Below are positions 14,079-24,368 of a stretch of 64,000 nt of DNA, piece after piece. The position numbers and the translations under genes are program-made. Below the pieces are notes generated by a model. It was given only the letters and a program-made list of their open reading frames with translations, did not search any database and was not told where the DNA came from. Within the stretch, counting starts at the first letter, position 1. Every line of letters begins with the position of its first letter. Origin of the DNA: Xanthostigma xanthostigma (lineage: Eukaryota > Arthropoda > Insecta > Raphidioptera > Raphidiidae); the NCBI GenBank assembly GCA_963575645.1, contig OY754470.1:33152501-33216500 (forward strand), in the 5' to 3' direction.

Positions 14079-14440
14079 AGTAGGTTATTTGTGGGGTTTC
14101 TGGGCCCTCCATAAAAGAGTTCCCTCCCGCGAACTGAAATCAAGGCTTTTTTACCCCCTCCACTTTTATAGATTTGTGTATAATTTCTCGAATTTTAAGA
14201 TTAGACATATCAAGTTTGGACTCAAATTAATCGGGGATCTGAGACGAGTTCAACGATGGTATTCAAGTAGGGGGTGGCAGCAACCCCTAACATTTCCACC
14301 CCTTTCGAATTTTAAAGTACATCAGTTTTTTTGGACTCAAATGAAGCAGGAAGCACGGTGTTTACCGGTGGTGGTGATTCAATCGACTGATGCTTTTTTT
14401 ATTATCGGCAGCGGTTGTTATCTGAAAAGAGTGGGAGATC
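14079..14440 (+). repeat. Left terminal end module (362 bp)
   Basis: Outermost 362 bp, more G+C-rich than both the satellite and the arm interior, with no resemblance to either. It has an internal direct repeat about 117 bp apart: TCGAATTTTAA at 14188 and 14305, each followed by TTTGGACTCAAAT at 14214 and 14330. It ends exactly at the GA tract. A long reading frame crosses it but begins in the satellite and ends in the GA tract, so it is not treated as a gene. This is the candidate sequence for recognition by whatever enzyme inserted the element. Confidence 0.8.
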
Positions 14441-14594
14441 AGAGAGAGAGAGAGAGAGAAAGAGAGAAAGAGAGAGAGGGAGGGAGGAGAGAGAAAGAGA
14501 GAGAGAGAGGGAGGGAGGAGAGAGAAAGAGAGAGAGGGAGAGAGAAAGAGAGAGAGGGAGGGAGGAGAGAGAAAGAGAGAGAGAAAGAGAGAGA
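14441..14594 (+). repeat. GA-rich microsatellite, left arm
   Basis: (GA)n with AAAGAGAG and GGGAGGGAGGAG interruptions. It makes open frames rich in Arg/Glu on one strand and Ser/Leu on the other, which are artefacts. Two bases shorter in its first pure AG run (9 units) than the right arm. Confidence 0.95.
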
Positions 14595-14674
14595 ATGGAG
14601 GGAACATATGCTTGGTAAATCTAATCAATTTAATTTATTTAATAAAATCGTAATTTAATTAATTAATTTAATAT

Positions 14675-14756
14675 AGCAGCGGGCTGAGGATCCGAACTCA
14701 GTTCGTTATGGTTCTCAGTTGTAGTGCAGCGCCTTTAACCGCTCGACCACGAATCG
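14675..14756 (-). mobile_element. tRNA-like module (SINE head or tRNA pseudogene), outer copy, left arm
   Basis: On the minus strand it carries an A-box-like TGGTCGAGCGG near the 5' end and a B-box-like GAGTTCGGATCC about 50 bp later, the internal RNA polymerase III promoter arrangement of class II (Ser/Leu-type) tRNAs. A T-arm-like CTGAG/CTCAG stem can be drawn but the loop is one base too long, and I cannot draw a good anticodon stem. That favours a tRNA-derived SINE or relic over a working tRNA. Confidence 0.6.
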
Positions 14757-14961
14757 TATTGCGGGAGAGCCTCTTAAAAGTGCATTTGTTTCTAATCTCA
14801 TCATAATGTGCACATTCTTAACATGTTTTGTCTCGCTGGCATTTTTTACTTTTTTTTTATCCCCGTAATATTTATTTGTTTTTCTCGTTTGAGCTATTTT
14901 TGTTTATTTTGTTGAATTTAATTTATCTAATAAAATCATTTAATTAATTTAATTTAATATA

Positions 14962-15041
14962 TCGGCGAGCTGTGGATCCGAACTCGGTTCGTTGCGGTCT
15001 TAGTTGCAGCGCAGCGCCTTTAACCGCTCGATCACGAATCG
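14962..15041 (-). mobile_element. tRNA-like module, inner copy, left arm
   Basis: Homolog of the outer copy 285 bp away, same strand, with substitutions: GTGATCGAGCGG in the A-box region and a changed 3' stem. It is fused upstream to LINE leader sequence just as the outer copy is. Confidence 0.55.
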
Positions 15042-15561
15042 TATTGCGAGAGAGTCTCTTAAAAGTGTATTTGTTTTTAATCCCATCATAATGTGCAAAT
15101 TCTTAACATTTTTGTCTTGCTGACATTTTCAGTTTTTTGTCCCCGTCATATTTATTAGTTTTTTTCACGTTTGAGCTATTTTTGTTATTTGTTGAATTTA
15201 TTTTCTCTTTATTATTTTTCCTCAATTTTAGTTTCGAAGGAGGTTTGCTCATTCATCCCCATGGTGACCAGCCGGGTTGGGGATTTACCTGTTTTTTTTT
15301 TTTTTTTGTTTTTGTGTTTTTTTATATCCATTGAGTTCAGTCCATTGTCCTCATCATTGCCTCGGTCATCAACTTTTAATCATTTCAGAAATTTTATTTT
15401 TAGTCAATTGTTTCTTTCACTCTCTTCTCCAACTTCTTTATTTGCCATAAGCAATGTTCCTAGGGAATAATCTCGTCGTCTACCTATACACCTTTCTAAA
15501 TTTGTAAATATCAATGCAGGTTTTTTTGTTTTTCTTGAATCTTGATTTTTTTGTCATTCCA
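15042..15561 (-). mobile_element. LINE leader/inter-ORF fragment with ORF1 tail, left arm
   Basis: Minus-strand mirror of 30271-30790. It contains the poly-A-rich leader segment that precedes the endonuclease frame in the tandem units and the end of the longer ORF1 copy. The long T-tracts on the plus strand produce Phe-rich open frames here, which are not genes. Confidence 0.7.
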
Positions 15562-16098
15562 TCTTTTTCGCTTTATTATCATTTCTTTCCCACGTGACCT
15601 GCCTTTCTTTGCTCTTAAAGAATTGATAGTAGTTTTTTTTCCTAGTCTCCAAAACTTTTTTCTGAAGATCTTCTGTTATATATTTGTATCGTTAAGGTTT
15701 CTCTCGCTCTGCAATATTTGCAATTTTTACGCCATGTATTTAGTCCAACCAGAATTGCTCTATTTGATATACTTTGATTTTGCTAGTCTGCGTACGTAAT
15801 CTATTTCCTCAATTTTACAGTGCACCCTCAGATGGTTATTGATTATCTCATAGACAGTGTTTTTTCGAGTTGAAAATAGTTTTCTCTTTTTTCGTAACTT
15901 TCCACTCCATGTATTCTTATGTTTTTTTCCTCCTTTTTTCCCTCTCCCAATTGCCTTTAATGACTTCTTGCTCTTTATTTTTCTCTTCTAACGCAGAAAT
16001 TTTCTGTTTGTAATTTTTATTCTTTTTCATTCACTTATAAACTTAGGTCATCTATTTTTGGTTCTACTCTCTTGATTGCTTCCAATACCTGCTCCATG
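15562..16098 (-). pseudogene. LINE ORF1 pseudogene (longer copy), left arm
   Basis: Minus-strand mirror of 29734-30270. It has a start (MEQVLEAIKRVE), a coiled-coil-like stretch (ISALEEKNKEQEVI) and the NIRIHGVE, IDYVRRLAKS, ILVGLNTW and TNIY-type segments, but in several frames broken by stops and indels. The layout matches insect-type LINE ORF1 proteins with an RNA-binding domain. Not functional. Confidence 0.72.
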
Positions 16099-16421
16099 TT
16101 GTTATTACTTTGTATATTATTATTACGTATCACTTTCTGTATGCCCTTTTTAATAATTTTTCTGATTAACCTATAATGTTATTTGATATCACTGTCTTTT
16201 ACAATCGTATTATAAAAAACGATCTTTTCTCTCTTTTATTTTTATGTTATATCACTAGTTTATGACAGTTAGCTGACACTTTTAGTAATTTTTTTCTTTT
16301 TTTGTAAATTTAATAATATTTTAAATTTTCGGCATGAATTTTATTTAGTACTTTATAAAAACTTACTAAATTTCGTGAATATTACACTTTATTATTATTA
16401 CCAAGCTTATAACCACTTTAT

Positions 16422-16713
16422 TTGACAATTTACAGGACTGTAAAATAACACGTTCTATATTTTCCAACGTCAGCCATTGTTTTGGAATTTTTTCCTTGTA
16501 CTAGTATTTCATTAAATAGTCTTGGCAAGAGTGGTACTAGTATTTCGATTCCATGTTTTATTTATTCATTCTTAATTTTATCACTACCGGGGCATTTCTC
16601 TTTCTTTAAGTTTTTTTATAGTTAGTCCTGTTTCATGCTTCAGTATTAATTGTATATCCTCTGTTTTATCGCTAAAGAAGTCTTTTTTTAGTTTGATCTT
16701 TGCTTTTGTACAG
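16422..16713 (-). pseudogene. LINE reverse transcriptase start, truncated, left arm
   Basis: Minus-strand mirror of 29119-29410. It encodes IKKLKEREMP, then, after a stop and frameshift, HGIEILVPLL and LFNEILVQGK. These resemble the first RT block of RTE-type elements (KLKxGKAPGPD ... LFNxIL). No catalytic FxDD-type block follows. Confidence 0.65.
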
Positions 16714-18154
16714 ATTTCTATAGAAATTGGCAGCCTCCGCCAAAATTTCGTCTCTTTTTCTTTTTTTGGTTATTAGTATTTGTTATTAACTACGGTATCC
16801 ATATCCTGTCTTGAATTCGTTCCCTTTCGGCCTTTTTAACAGTAGTATTTTGTGTCACAATATCTTCTACCAGTTTTTTTTATTATTTTTACGTTGATCA
16901 CTTCTGATTTCTTTTATCATTACCTTACATAATTCTACGTATTCAACCTTGTTGAGGGAACAATCGTCCTTATGAGGTTTTAATAATTCTCTTTTGTCTA
17001 TTAGTTTCAGTGTTTCTTCCGACAATTTTGTATAATTTTTATTTTGCTTTGTTATTCCGGTTTCTTCTACTGCTTTGTGAATGCAAAACTCGATTTGGTT
17101 ATATAATTCTTACACTTCTGTTTTTTTTTTCTCCTTCTATTTAAATTCAAGTTGATTACCTATACATCCAATACATTTTTTTGTTTTTTTTTTTTTTTGT
17201 TAACTAGGAAAATATAATCTATTTGATTTTTGTTATTCCATTTGGTACTAGCCAAGTCCAAATTCATTGATGCCTGTTTTTTTAAAAAATCATCTGATGC
17301 GACATAGCGAAGCCAATTAATTTTTTTCCTTCAAAGTTTCTTTCACCATAATGAAAATTTCCCATAACTGCCTCTTCTCATCCTTCTCGCTTTCCTACTT
17401 GTCCGTTAAAATCACCCATAACTATTTTTTGTATAGAGTTTTGATCATTCAGTTCCTCACTTAGTGTTTCATAGAATTGGTCTATTTTTTCCTCAGTATA
17501 TGATAATGTTGGAGCGTACACTTGTATAAATGATACATTATTTTTTTCATTTATTTTTATCTTTAACGTCGCTTTTCTGTCTGTTATTCCTTTAAATTAA
17601 TCAATTTTATTTGTTAAATGTCGGTTTTACCATGAATCCTACTCCATTTCGACCTTTTGTTTTTCCAAAATGGTAGAATATTAAGCCGTTTCTTCTTTCA
17701 CTCAAGTGTTCCCAGTTTCTTCTTACGTCTGCTAGTCCTAATATATCCCACTTAACTTGTTTTAAAGCGTTTTCCAGTTCAATTAATCTTTCATTATCTA
17801 ATAGTATTCTAACATTTAATGTGCATATTCTTAGCTTTTTTTTGTCTTTTCGTCATTTTTATTTTTTTTCCCCGTCATATTCATTAGTTTTTTCACGTTT
17901 GTGCTATTTTTGTTATATTCTGTTGAATTTATTTTGTCTTTATTATTTTCCTTCAATTTTAGTTTCGCACTGCTTCGAGGAGGGTTTGGTCATTTATCCC
18001 CACGATGACCAGCCGGGTCAGGGATTTACCTTTTTTTTTTTTTTTTTGTTTTTTTGTGTTTTTTTTTTTATATCCATTGAGTTCAGTCGATTGTCATCAT
18101 CAATGCCCCACTCGTCAACTTTTAATCTTTTTTCAGAAATTTTATTTTTTAGTC
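16714..18154 (-). mobile_element. LINE tandem unit 3, left arm
   Basis: Minus-strand mirror of 27676-29118: leader, endonuclease remnant with an internal deletion that removes the domain's C-terminal part, and EN-RT linker. It differs from the right-arm copy in poly-T length near 18030, which shifts the register by one or two bases. Confidence 0.78.
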
Positions 18155-19727
18155 AAGATTTCTATAGAAATTGGTAGCCTCCGCCAAAATTTCATATCTT
18201 TCTTCTTTTTTTTGGTTATTAGTATTTGTTATTAACAACGGTATCCATACCCTGCCTTGAATTCGTACCCTTTCGACCTTTTAACAGCAGTATTTTGTGT
18301 CACAATATCTTCTACCAGTTTTTTTTTTTTTTTATTATTTTTACGTTGATCACCTCTGATTTCTTTTATCATTACCTTACATAATTCTGCGTATTCAACC
18401 TTGTTGAGGGAACAATCGTCCTTATGAGGTTTTTATAGTTCTCTTTTGTCTATTAGTTTCAGTGTTTCTTCCGACAATTTTGTATAATTTTTATTTTGCT
18501 TTGTTATTCCGGTTTCTTCTACTGCTTTGTGAATACAAAACTCGATTTGGTTATATAATTCTTGCACTTCTGTTTTTTTTCTTCTATATATTTTTTTAAG
18601 TTTTTATTCATAATTATCTGCTATTTCTTTGTTCAATGAGTTAAAGTTTTTATTGAATTTATCATTTCTGTACAATTTATTCGAATTAATTAATAGTATC
18701 GCTCTCAACAATCTGCGGTCAGAGTTAAATTTAAATTGATTACCTATGCATCCAATACATTTTCTGTTTTTTTTTTTTTTGTTAACTAGGAAATAATCTA
18801 TTTGATTTTTGTTATTCCATTTGGTACTAGCCAAGTCCATTTCATTGATGCCTGTTTTTTTAAAAAGTGTGTTTCCTATTGTCATCTGATGCGACACAGC
18901 GAAGTCAATTAATTTTTGTTCTCCCAAAGTTTCTTTTACCATAATGAAAATTTCACATATCTGCCTCTTCTCATCCTTCTCGCTTTCCTACTTGTCCGTT
19001 AAAATCACCCATAACTATTTTTAGTATAGAGTTCCTCACTTAGTGTTTCATAGAATTGGTCTATTTCTTCCTCAGTATATGATGATGTTGGAGCGTATAC
19101 TTGTATAAATGATGCAGTATTTTTTTCGTTTATTTTTATCTTTAACGTCGCTATTCTGTCTGTTATTCCTTTAAATTCATCAATTTTATTTGTTAAATGT
19201 CGGTTTTACCATGAATCCTACTCCATTTCGACCTTTTATTTTTCCAAATGGTAGAATATTACGCCGTTTCTTCTTTCACTCAAGTGTTCCCAGTTTCTTC
19301 TCACGTCTGCTAGTCCTAATATATCCCAATTAACTTGTTTTAATGCGTTTTCCAGTTCAATTAATCTATCATTATCTAATAGTATTCTAACATTTAATGT
19401 GCATATTCTTAACTTTTTTCTTGTCCAGTTGACATTTTTATTTTTGTTCCCGTCATATTTATTAGTTTTTTTTTCACGTTTGAGCTATTTTCGTTATATT
19501 TTATTGGATTTATTTTGTCTTTATTATTTTCCTTCAATTTTAGTTTCACACTGCTTCGAGGAGGGTTTGGTCATTTATCTACACAATGACCAGCCGGGTC
19601 AGGGATTTATCTATTTTTTTTGTTTTTTTTGTGTTTTTTTTTATATCCATTGAGTTCAGTCGATTGTCATCATCAATGCCCCACTCGTCAACTTTTAATC
19701 TTTTTTCAGAAATTTTATTTTTTAGTC
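18155..19727 (-). mobile_element. LINE tandem unit 2, left arm
   Basis: Minus-strand mirror of 26105-27675: leader, endonuclease and EN-RT linker. It contains the longest readable endonuclease C-terminal fragment of the window at 18604-18942. Confidence 0.8.
18604..18942 (-). pseudogene. LINE endonuclease C-terminal fragment, left arm (112 codons)
   Basis: Open frame covering the end of an AP-like (EEP-family) endonuclease. GNTLFKK is at residues 23-29, NQIDYFLV at 46-53 and SDRRLL at 74-79. The first two match the conserved IGNTxF and RxQIDY(I/F)L motifs of RTE-type endonucleases. The last aligns with the catalytic SDHxLL motif, but the histidine is arginine, so the enzyme would be dead even in frame. 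The right-arm twin (26889) stops at 65 codons because its A-run has a different length. The start methionine lies inside the domain, so this is a fragment and not a gene start. Confidence 0.75.
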
Positions 19728-21463
19728 ATGATTTCTATAGAAATTGGTAGCCTCCGCCAAAATTTCATATCTTTTTTCTTTTTGGTTATTAGTATTTGTT
19801 ATTAACAACGGTATTCATGTCCTGCCTTGAATTCGTTCCCTTTCGGCCTTTTTAACAGCATTATTTTATGTCACAATATCTTCTACCAGTTTTTTTAATT
19901 ATTTTTACGTTGATCACTTCTGATTTCTTCTATCATTACCTTACATAATTCTGCGTATTCAACCTTGTTGAGGGAATAATCATCCTTATGAGGTTTTAAT
20001 AATTATCTTTTTGTCTATTAGTTTTAGTGTTTTTTTCGACAATTTTGTATAATTTTTATTTTGTTTTGTTGTTCCGGTTTCTTGTACTGCTTTGTGAATA
20101 CAAAACTCGATTTGATTGTATAATTCTAACACTTCTGTTTTTTCTTTACAATCATTTTCTTTTATATATTTTTTAAGTTTTTATTCATAATTATCTGCTA
20201 TTTCTTTGTTCAATGAGTTAAAGTTTTTATTGAATTTATCATTTCTGTACAATTTATTCGAATTAATTAATAGTGTCGCTCTCAACAATCTGCGGTCTGA
20301 GTTAAATTTAAATTGATTACCTATACATCCAATACATTTTTTTGTTTTTTTTTTTTTTGTTAACTAGGAAATAATCTATTTGATTTTTGTTATTCCATTT
20401 GGTACTAGCCAAGTCCATTTCTTTGATGCTTGTTTTTTTTAAAAAGTGTGTTTCCTATTATCATCTGATAGGACACAGCGAAGCCAATTAATTTTATTCC
20501 TCCAAAGTTTCTTTTACCATAATGAAAATTTCCCATAACTGCCTCATCTCATTCTACTTGTCCGTTAAAATCACCCATAACTATTTTTGTATAGAGTTTT
20601 GATCATTCAGCTCCTCACTTAGTGTTTCATAGAATTGGTCTATTTTTTCCTCAGTATATGATGATGTTGGAGCGTATACTTGTATAAATGATGCATTATT
20701 TTTTTCATTTATTTTTATCTTTAACGTCGCTATTCTGTCTGTTATTCCTTTAAATTCATCAATTTTATTTGTTAAATGTTGGTTTTACCATGAATCCTAC
20801 TCCATTTCGACCTTTTGTTTTTCTAAAATGGTAGAATATTAAGCCGTTTCTTCTATCACTCAAGTGTTCCCAGATCTTCTTACGTCTGCTAGTCCTAATA
20901 TATCCCACTTGTTTTAAAGCGTTTTCCAGTTCAATTAATCTATCATTATCTAATAGTATTCTAACATTTAATGTGCATATTCTTAGCTTTTTTTGTCTTG
21001 TTGTCATTTTTATTTTTTTATCCCCGTCATATTCATTAGTTTTTTCACGTTTGTGCTATTTTTGTTATATTTTGTTGAATTTATTTTGTCTTCATTATTT
21101 TCCTTCAATTATAGTTTCACACTGTTTCGAGGAGGGTTTGGTCATTTATCCCATGGTGACCAGTGGAGTTGGGGATTTACCTGTTTTTTTTTTTTTGTTT
21201 TTTGTGTTTTTTATATCCATTGTTGAGCTATTTTCATTATCTTTTATTGAATTTATTTTGTCTTTATTATTTTCCTTCAATTTTAGTTTCGTACTGTTTC
21301 GAGGAGGGTTTAATCATTTATCCCACGGTGACCAGTGGAGTTGGGGATTTACCTGTTTTTTTTTTGTTTTTTGTGTTTTTTATATCCATTGAGTTCAGTC
21401 AATTGTCCTCATCATTGCCTTGATCATCAACTTTTATTCGTTTCAGAAATTTTATTTTTAGTC
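19728..21463 (-). mobile_element. LINE tandem unit 1 (with doubled leader), left arm
   Basis: Minus-strand mirror of 24369-26104. It carries two copies of the leader about 170 bp apart, then the endonuclease and the EN-RT linker. Confidence 0.8.
20765..21007 (-). pseudogene. LINE endonuclease N-terminal fragment, left arm (80 codons)
   Basis: Minus-strand twin of 24825-25067 with the same sequence: RICTLNVR at residues 9-16 and RNGVGFMV at 67-74, both hallmarks of LINE AP-like endonucleases. The middle is out of register, as in the right arm, and the frame ends at residue 80 of a domain normally over 200 residues long. Confidence 0.75.
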
Positions 21464-22092
21464 AATTGCTTCTTTAACTCTCTTCTCCAATTCTTTATTT
21501 GCCATAAACGACGTTCCTAGGGAATTTACTCGTCGTCTACCTTTATACCTTTCTAAATTTGTAAATATCAATGCAGTTTTGTTTTTTTTTTCTTGAATCT
21601 TGATTTTTTTGTCAGTTTTGTTTTGTCTAGCTCTTCCTCAGAACCTTCTAATCGTTTTCTTTTTTGTCTCTGATTCCATTTCTGCTTTATCTTTTTTTGC
21701 TTTATTATCATTTCATTCCCATTAACATAGATTTCATCATGTTTAAAGAATGCCACATAACCTGCCTTTCTCTGCTCTCCCAATTATCATTAATGACCTC
21801 TTGCTCTTTATTTTTCTCTTCTAGCACAGAAATTTTTCTACTTTTTCATTCACTCGTAAACTTAGGTTATCTATTTTTTTGATTCTACTCTGTTGTTTGC
21901 TCCCAATATCTACTCCACGCTGTTATTACTTTTTATATTATTATTGTATAAAACACTCTGTTTATCTTTTTAATAATTTGTCTGATTATCCTATAATGTT
22001 ATTTGATATCACTGTCTTTTACCATCGTATTATAAAAACGATCTTTTCTCTCCTTTTATTTTTTATGTTATATCACTAGTTCATGACAGCTA
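21464..22092 (-). pseudogene. LINE 5' region and internally deleted ORF1, left arm
   Basis: Minus-strand mirror of 23740-24368. It holds the 5' leader shared with the longer ORF1 copy, the beginning of ORF1 and its C-terminal end (21568-21783, with AFFKHDEIYVNG). The central RNA-binding part present in the longer copy is missing. Confidence 0.7.
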
Positions 22093-22646
22093 GCTAATAC
22101 TTTTAGTAGTTTTATTATTAACGGTGGAGGATTTATACGTGTCAGCATATATGACTATATTATATATGTGACACATTGCAGATTGCACTTTTATCATTAT
22201 ATTGTAATCTGAGAATATCCGGTGATAAGAAAACGGACTGAATCTGATGACAATGAATTAGAGATGAAAATACATTCATGTAATAAACGACTTTGAATCA
22301 ACAACTAAACTGGGGAGTGCAAATCTCCATTTTGGTTAATTAGTATTAATTTTTTTGTAAAACAATGTAATAATTAATAAATGAAACAATAATTCCATGA
22401 AACTCGCCTTAAAATAAAATCTCTTTTTTCTTTTATTTACTAGCTTTTTTTAGTCCAACTTTGCCTGGGGGGTAGATTTTGGGTTGAAATAATCAAGAGC
22501 AACAAATCTCTTCGGGAGAAAATTGGTTTTTAAACAGTTAAATAAATTTTCAAATCAGTTCAGTAGTTCCGGTGCTAATGACCTTATCACCGAACCCCTA
22601 TTAAAATTAAAAAAAAGAAAAAAAATCATAAAAAAACAGTTAGACC
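22093..22646. other. Unassigned inner arm segment with possible retroelement tail, left arm
   Basis: No gene seen. About 350 bp (22093-22440) match nothing else in the window. At 22546-22585 the sequence TTTTCAAATCAGTTCAGTAG followed by TTCCGG resembles the 3' tails of arthropod RTE-like retroelements, which often end in a simple repeat such as the CA tract that follows. The resemblance is from memory of the motif style, not a search. Confidence 0.35.
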
Positions 22647-22727
22647 ACACACACACACACACACACCCACACACACCCCACCACACACACACACACACAC
22701 ACACCCACACACACCCCACCACACACA

Positions 22728-22758
<31 letters not shown>

Positions 22759-22760
22759 CA
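22647..22760 (+). repeat. CA microsatellite, left arm (114 bp)
   Basis: (CA)n with CCCACACACACCCCACCA interruptions. That interrupted block occurs twice here and once in the right arm, giving a 38-bp excess. It creates His/Thr and Val/Cys-rich open frames that are not genes. Confidence 0.95.
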
Positions 22761-22875
22761 CATGCACAGCACACGTTGACACCAATTTAACATATATAAC
22801 ACAATAAATGTGAAGGGCGGTCTTAGAAACGGTGTTTGTAAACTACTTGGAGTAGTGATTATGGTTACAACCAGC

Positions 22876-22994
22876 TACATTAGACTTTGAACCCCACTCT
22901 GACGTCTGGGTGGAAAGGGGGCGGTTTCCTGTTTGATTGGAGGTGACTGAAACGTTGCAGTGACGTCAGAGAGGGGTCCAAAGTCCAAGGAGGC
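22876..22994. other. Central diverged zone and loop of the palindrome
   Basis: The perfect arms end at ATGGTTACAACCAGC (22861-22875) and its complement (22995-23009). Inside, 22876-22907 and 22961-22994 pair only roughly (about 70% by eye). 22908-22960 is an unpaired loop of about 53 bp, more G+C-rich than the arms. A perfect CRE-like TGACGTCA lies at 22961-22968 and a partial one (TGACGTCT) at 22900-22907, in mirror positions. No gene is seen. Confidence 0.85.
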
Positions 22995-23109
22995 GCTGGT
23001 TGTAACCATAATCACTACTCCAAGTAGTTTACAAACACCGTTTCTAAGACCGCCCTTCACATTTATTGTGTTATATATGTTAAATTGGTGTCAACGTGTG
23101 CTGTGCATG

Positions 23110-23111
23110 TG

Positions 23112-23142
<31 letters not shown>

Positions 23143-23185
23143 TGTGTGTGGTGGGGTGTGTGTGGGTGTGTGTGTGTGTGTGTGT
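23110..23185 (-). repeat. GT microsatellite, right arm (76 bp)
   Basis: Mirror of the CA tract at 22647-22760 but with one interrupted block instead of two. Confidence 0.95.
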
Positions 23186-23739
23186 GGTCTAACTGTTTTT
23201 TTATGATTTTTTTTCTTTTTTTTAATTTTAATAGGGGTTCGGTGATAAGGTCATTAGCACCGGAACTACTGAACTGATTTGAAAATTTATTTAACTGTTT
23301 AAAAACCAATTTTCTCCCGAAGAGATTTGTTGCTCTTGATTATTTCAACCCAAAATCTACCCCCCAGGCAAAGTTGGACTAAAAAAAGCTAGTAAATAAA
23401 AGAAAAAAGAGATTTTATTTTAAGGCGAGTTTCATGGAATTATTGTTTCATTTATTAATTATTACATTGTTTTACAAAAAAATTAATACTAATTAACCAA
23501 AATGGAGATTTGCACTCCCCAGTTTAGTTGTTGATTCAAAGTCGTTTATTACATGAATGTATTTTCATCTCTAATTCATTGTCATCAGATTCAGTCCGTT
23601 TTCTTATCACCGGATATTCTCAGATTACAATATAATGATAAAAGTGCAATCTGCAATGTGTCACATATATAATATAGTCATATATGCTGACACGTATAAA
23701 TCCTCCACCGTTAATAATAAAACTACTAAAAGTATTAGC
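23186..23739. other. Unassigned inner arm segment, right arm
   Basis: Reverse complement of 22093-22646. It includes the mirrored retroelement-tail-like segment (about 23247-23286). No gene is seen. Confidence 0.35.
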
Positions 23740-24368
23740 TAGCTGTCATGAACTAGTGATATAACATAAAAAATAAAAGGAGAGAAAAGATCGTTTTTAT
23801 AATACGATGGTAAAAGACAGTGATATCAAATAACATTATAGGATAATCAGACAAATTATTAAAAAGATAAACAGAGTGTTTTATACAATAATAATATAAA
23901 AAGTAATAACAGCGTGGAGTAGATATTGGGAGCAAACAACAGAGTAGAATCAAAAAAATAGATAACCTAAGTTTACGAGTGAATGAAAAAGTAGAAAAAT
24001 TTCTGTGCTAGAAGAGAAAAATAAAGAGCAAGAGGTCATTAATGATAATTGGGAGAGCAGAGAAAGGCAGGTTATGTGGCATTCTTTAAACATGATGAAA
24101 TCTATGTTAATGGGAATGAAATGATAATAAAGCAAAAAAAGATAAAGCAGAAATGGAATCAGAGACAAAAAAGAAAACGATTAGAAGGTTCTGAGGAAGA
24201 GCTAGACAAAACAAAACTGACAAAAAAATCAAGATTCAAGAAAAAAAAAACAAAACTGCATTGATATTTACAAATTTAGAAAGGTATAAAGGTAGACGAC
24301 GAGTAAATTCCCTAGGAACGTCGTTTATGGCAAATAAAGAATTGGAGAAGAGAGTTAAAGAAGCAATT
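23740..24368 (+). pseudogene. LINE 5' region and internally deleted ORF1, right arm
   Basis: It begins with a leader (AACTAGTGATATAACATAAA) also found upstream of the longer ORF1 copy near 29571, so both descend from one LINE family. The ORF1 start is followed by KIDNLSLRVNEKVEKF, then jumps to the C-terminal part at 24049-24264 (RKAGYVAFFKHDEIYVNG and a Lys/Arg-rich tail). The roughly 250-bp middle, which in the longer copy encodes NIRIHGVE to LVGLNTW, is deleted. LINE ORF1 proteins bind element RNA; this remnant cannot. Confidence 0.72.
24049..24264 (+). pseudogene. LINE ORF1 C-terminal fragment, right arm (71 codons)
   Basis: Open stretch encoding RKAGYVAFFKHDEIYVNG near the start, then a strongly basic tail (KQKKIKQKWNQRQKRKR). 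This is the style of the ORF1 C-terminal domain of many arthropod LINEs. The N-terminal and RNA-binding parts are absent. An identical frame lies in the left arm at 21568-21783. Confidence 0.68.

Noticed and set aside
14041..14658. A 205-codon plus-strand open frame, the longest in the left half, and a 219-codon minus-strand partner at 31179-31838
   Set aside because: They start in satellite, cross the element end module and finish in the GA tract as Arg/Glu repeats. The frames span an insertion boundary, so they cannot be old genes. The two differ because of the 2-bp tract change.
15137..21520. Numerous Phe-rich hydrophobic plus-strand frames in the left arm that look like small membrane proteins
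   Set aside because: They are the antisense of A-rich LINE leader and ORF sequence. The same frames recur in every leader copy and mirror in the other arm.
22523..23309. His/Thr- and Val/Cys-rich open frames over the CA/GT tracts
   Set aside because: Microsatellite translations; the frame stays open only because CA repeats have no stops.
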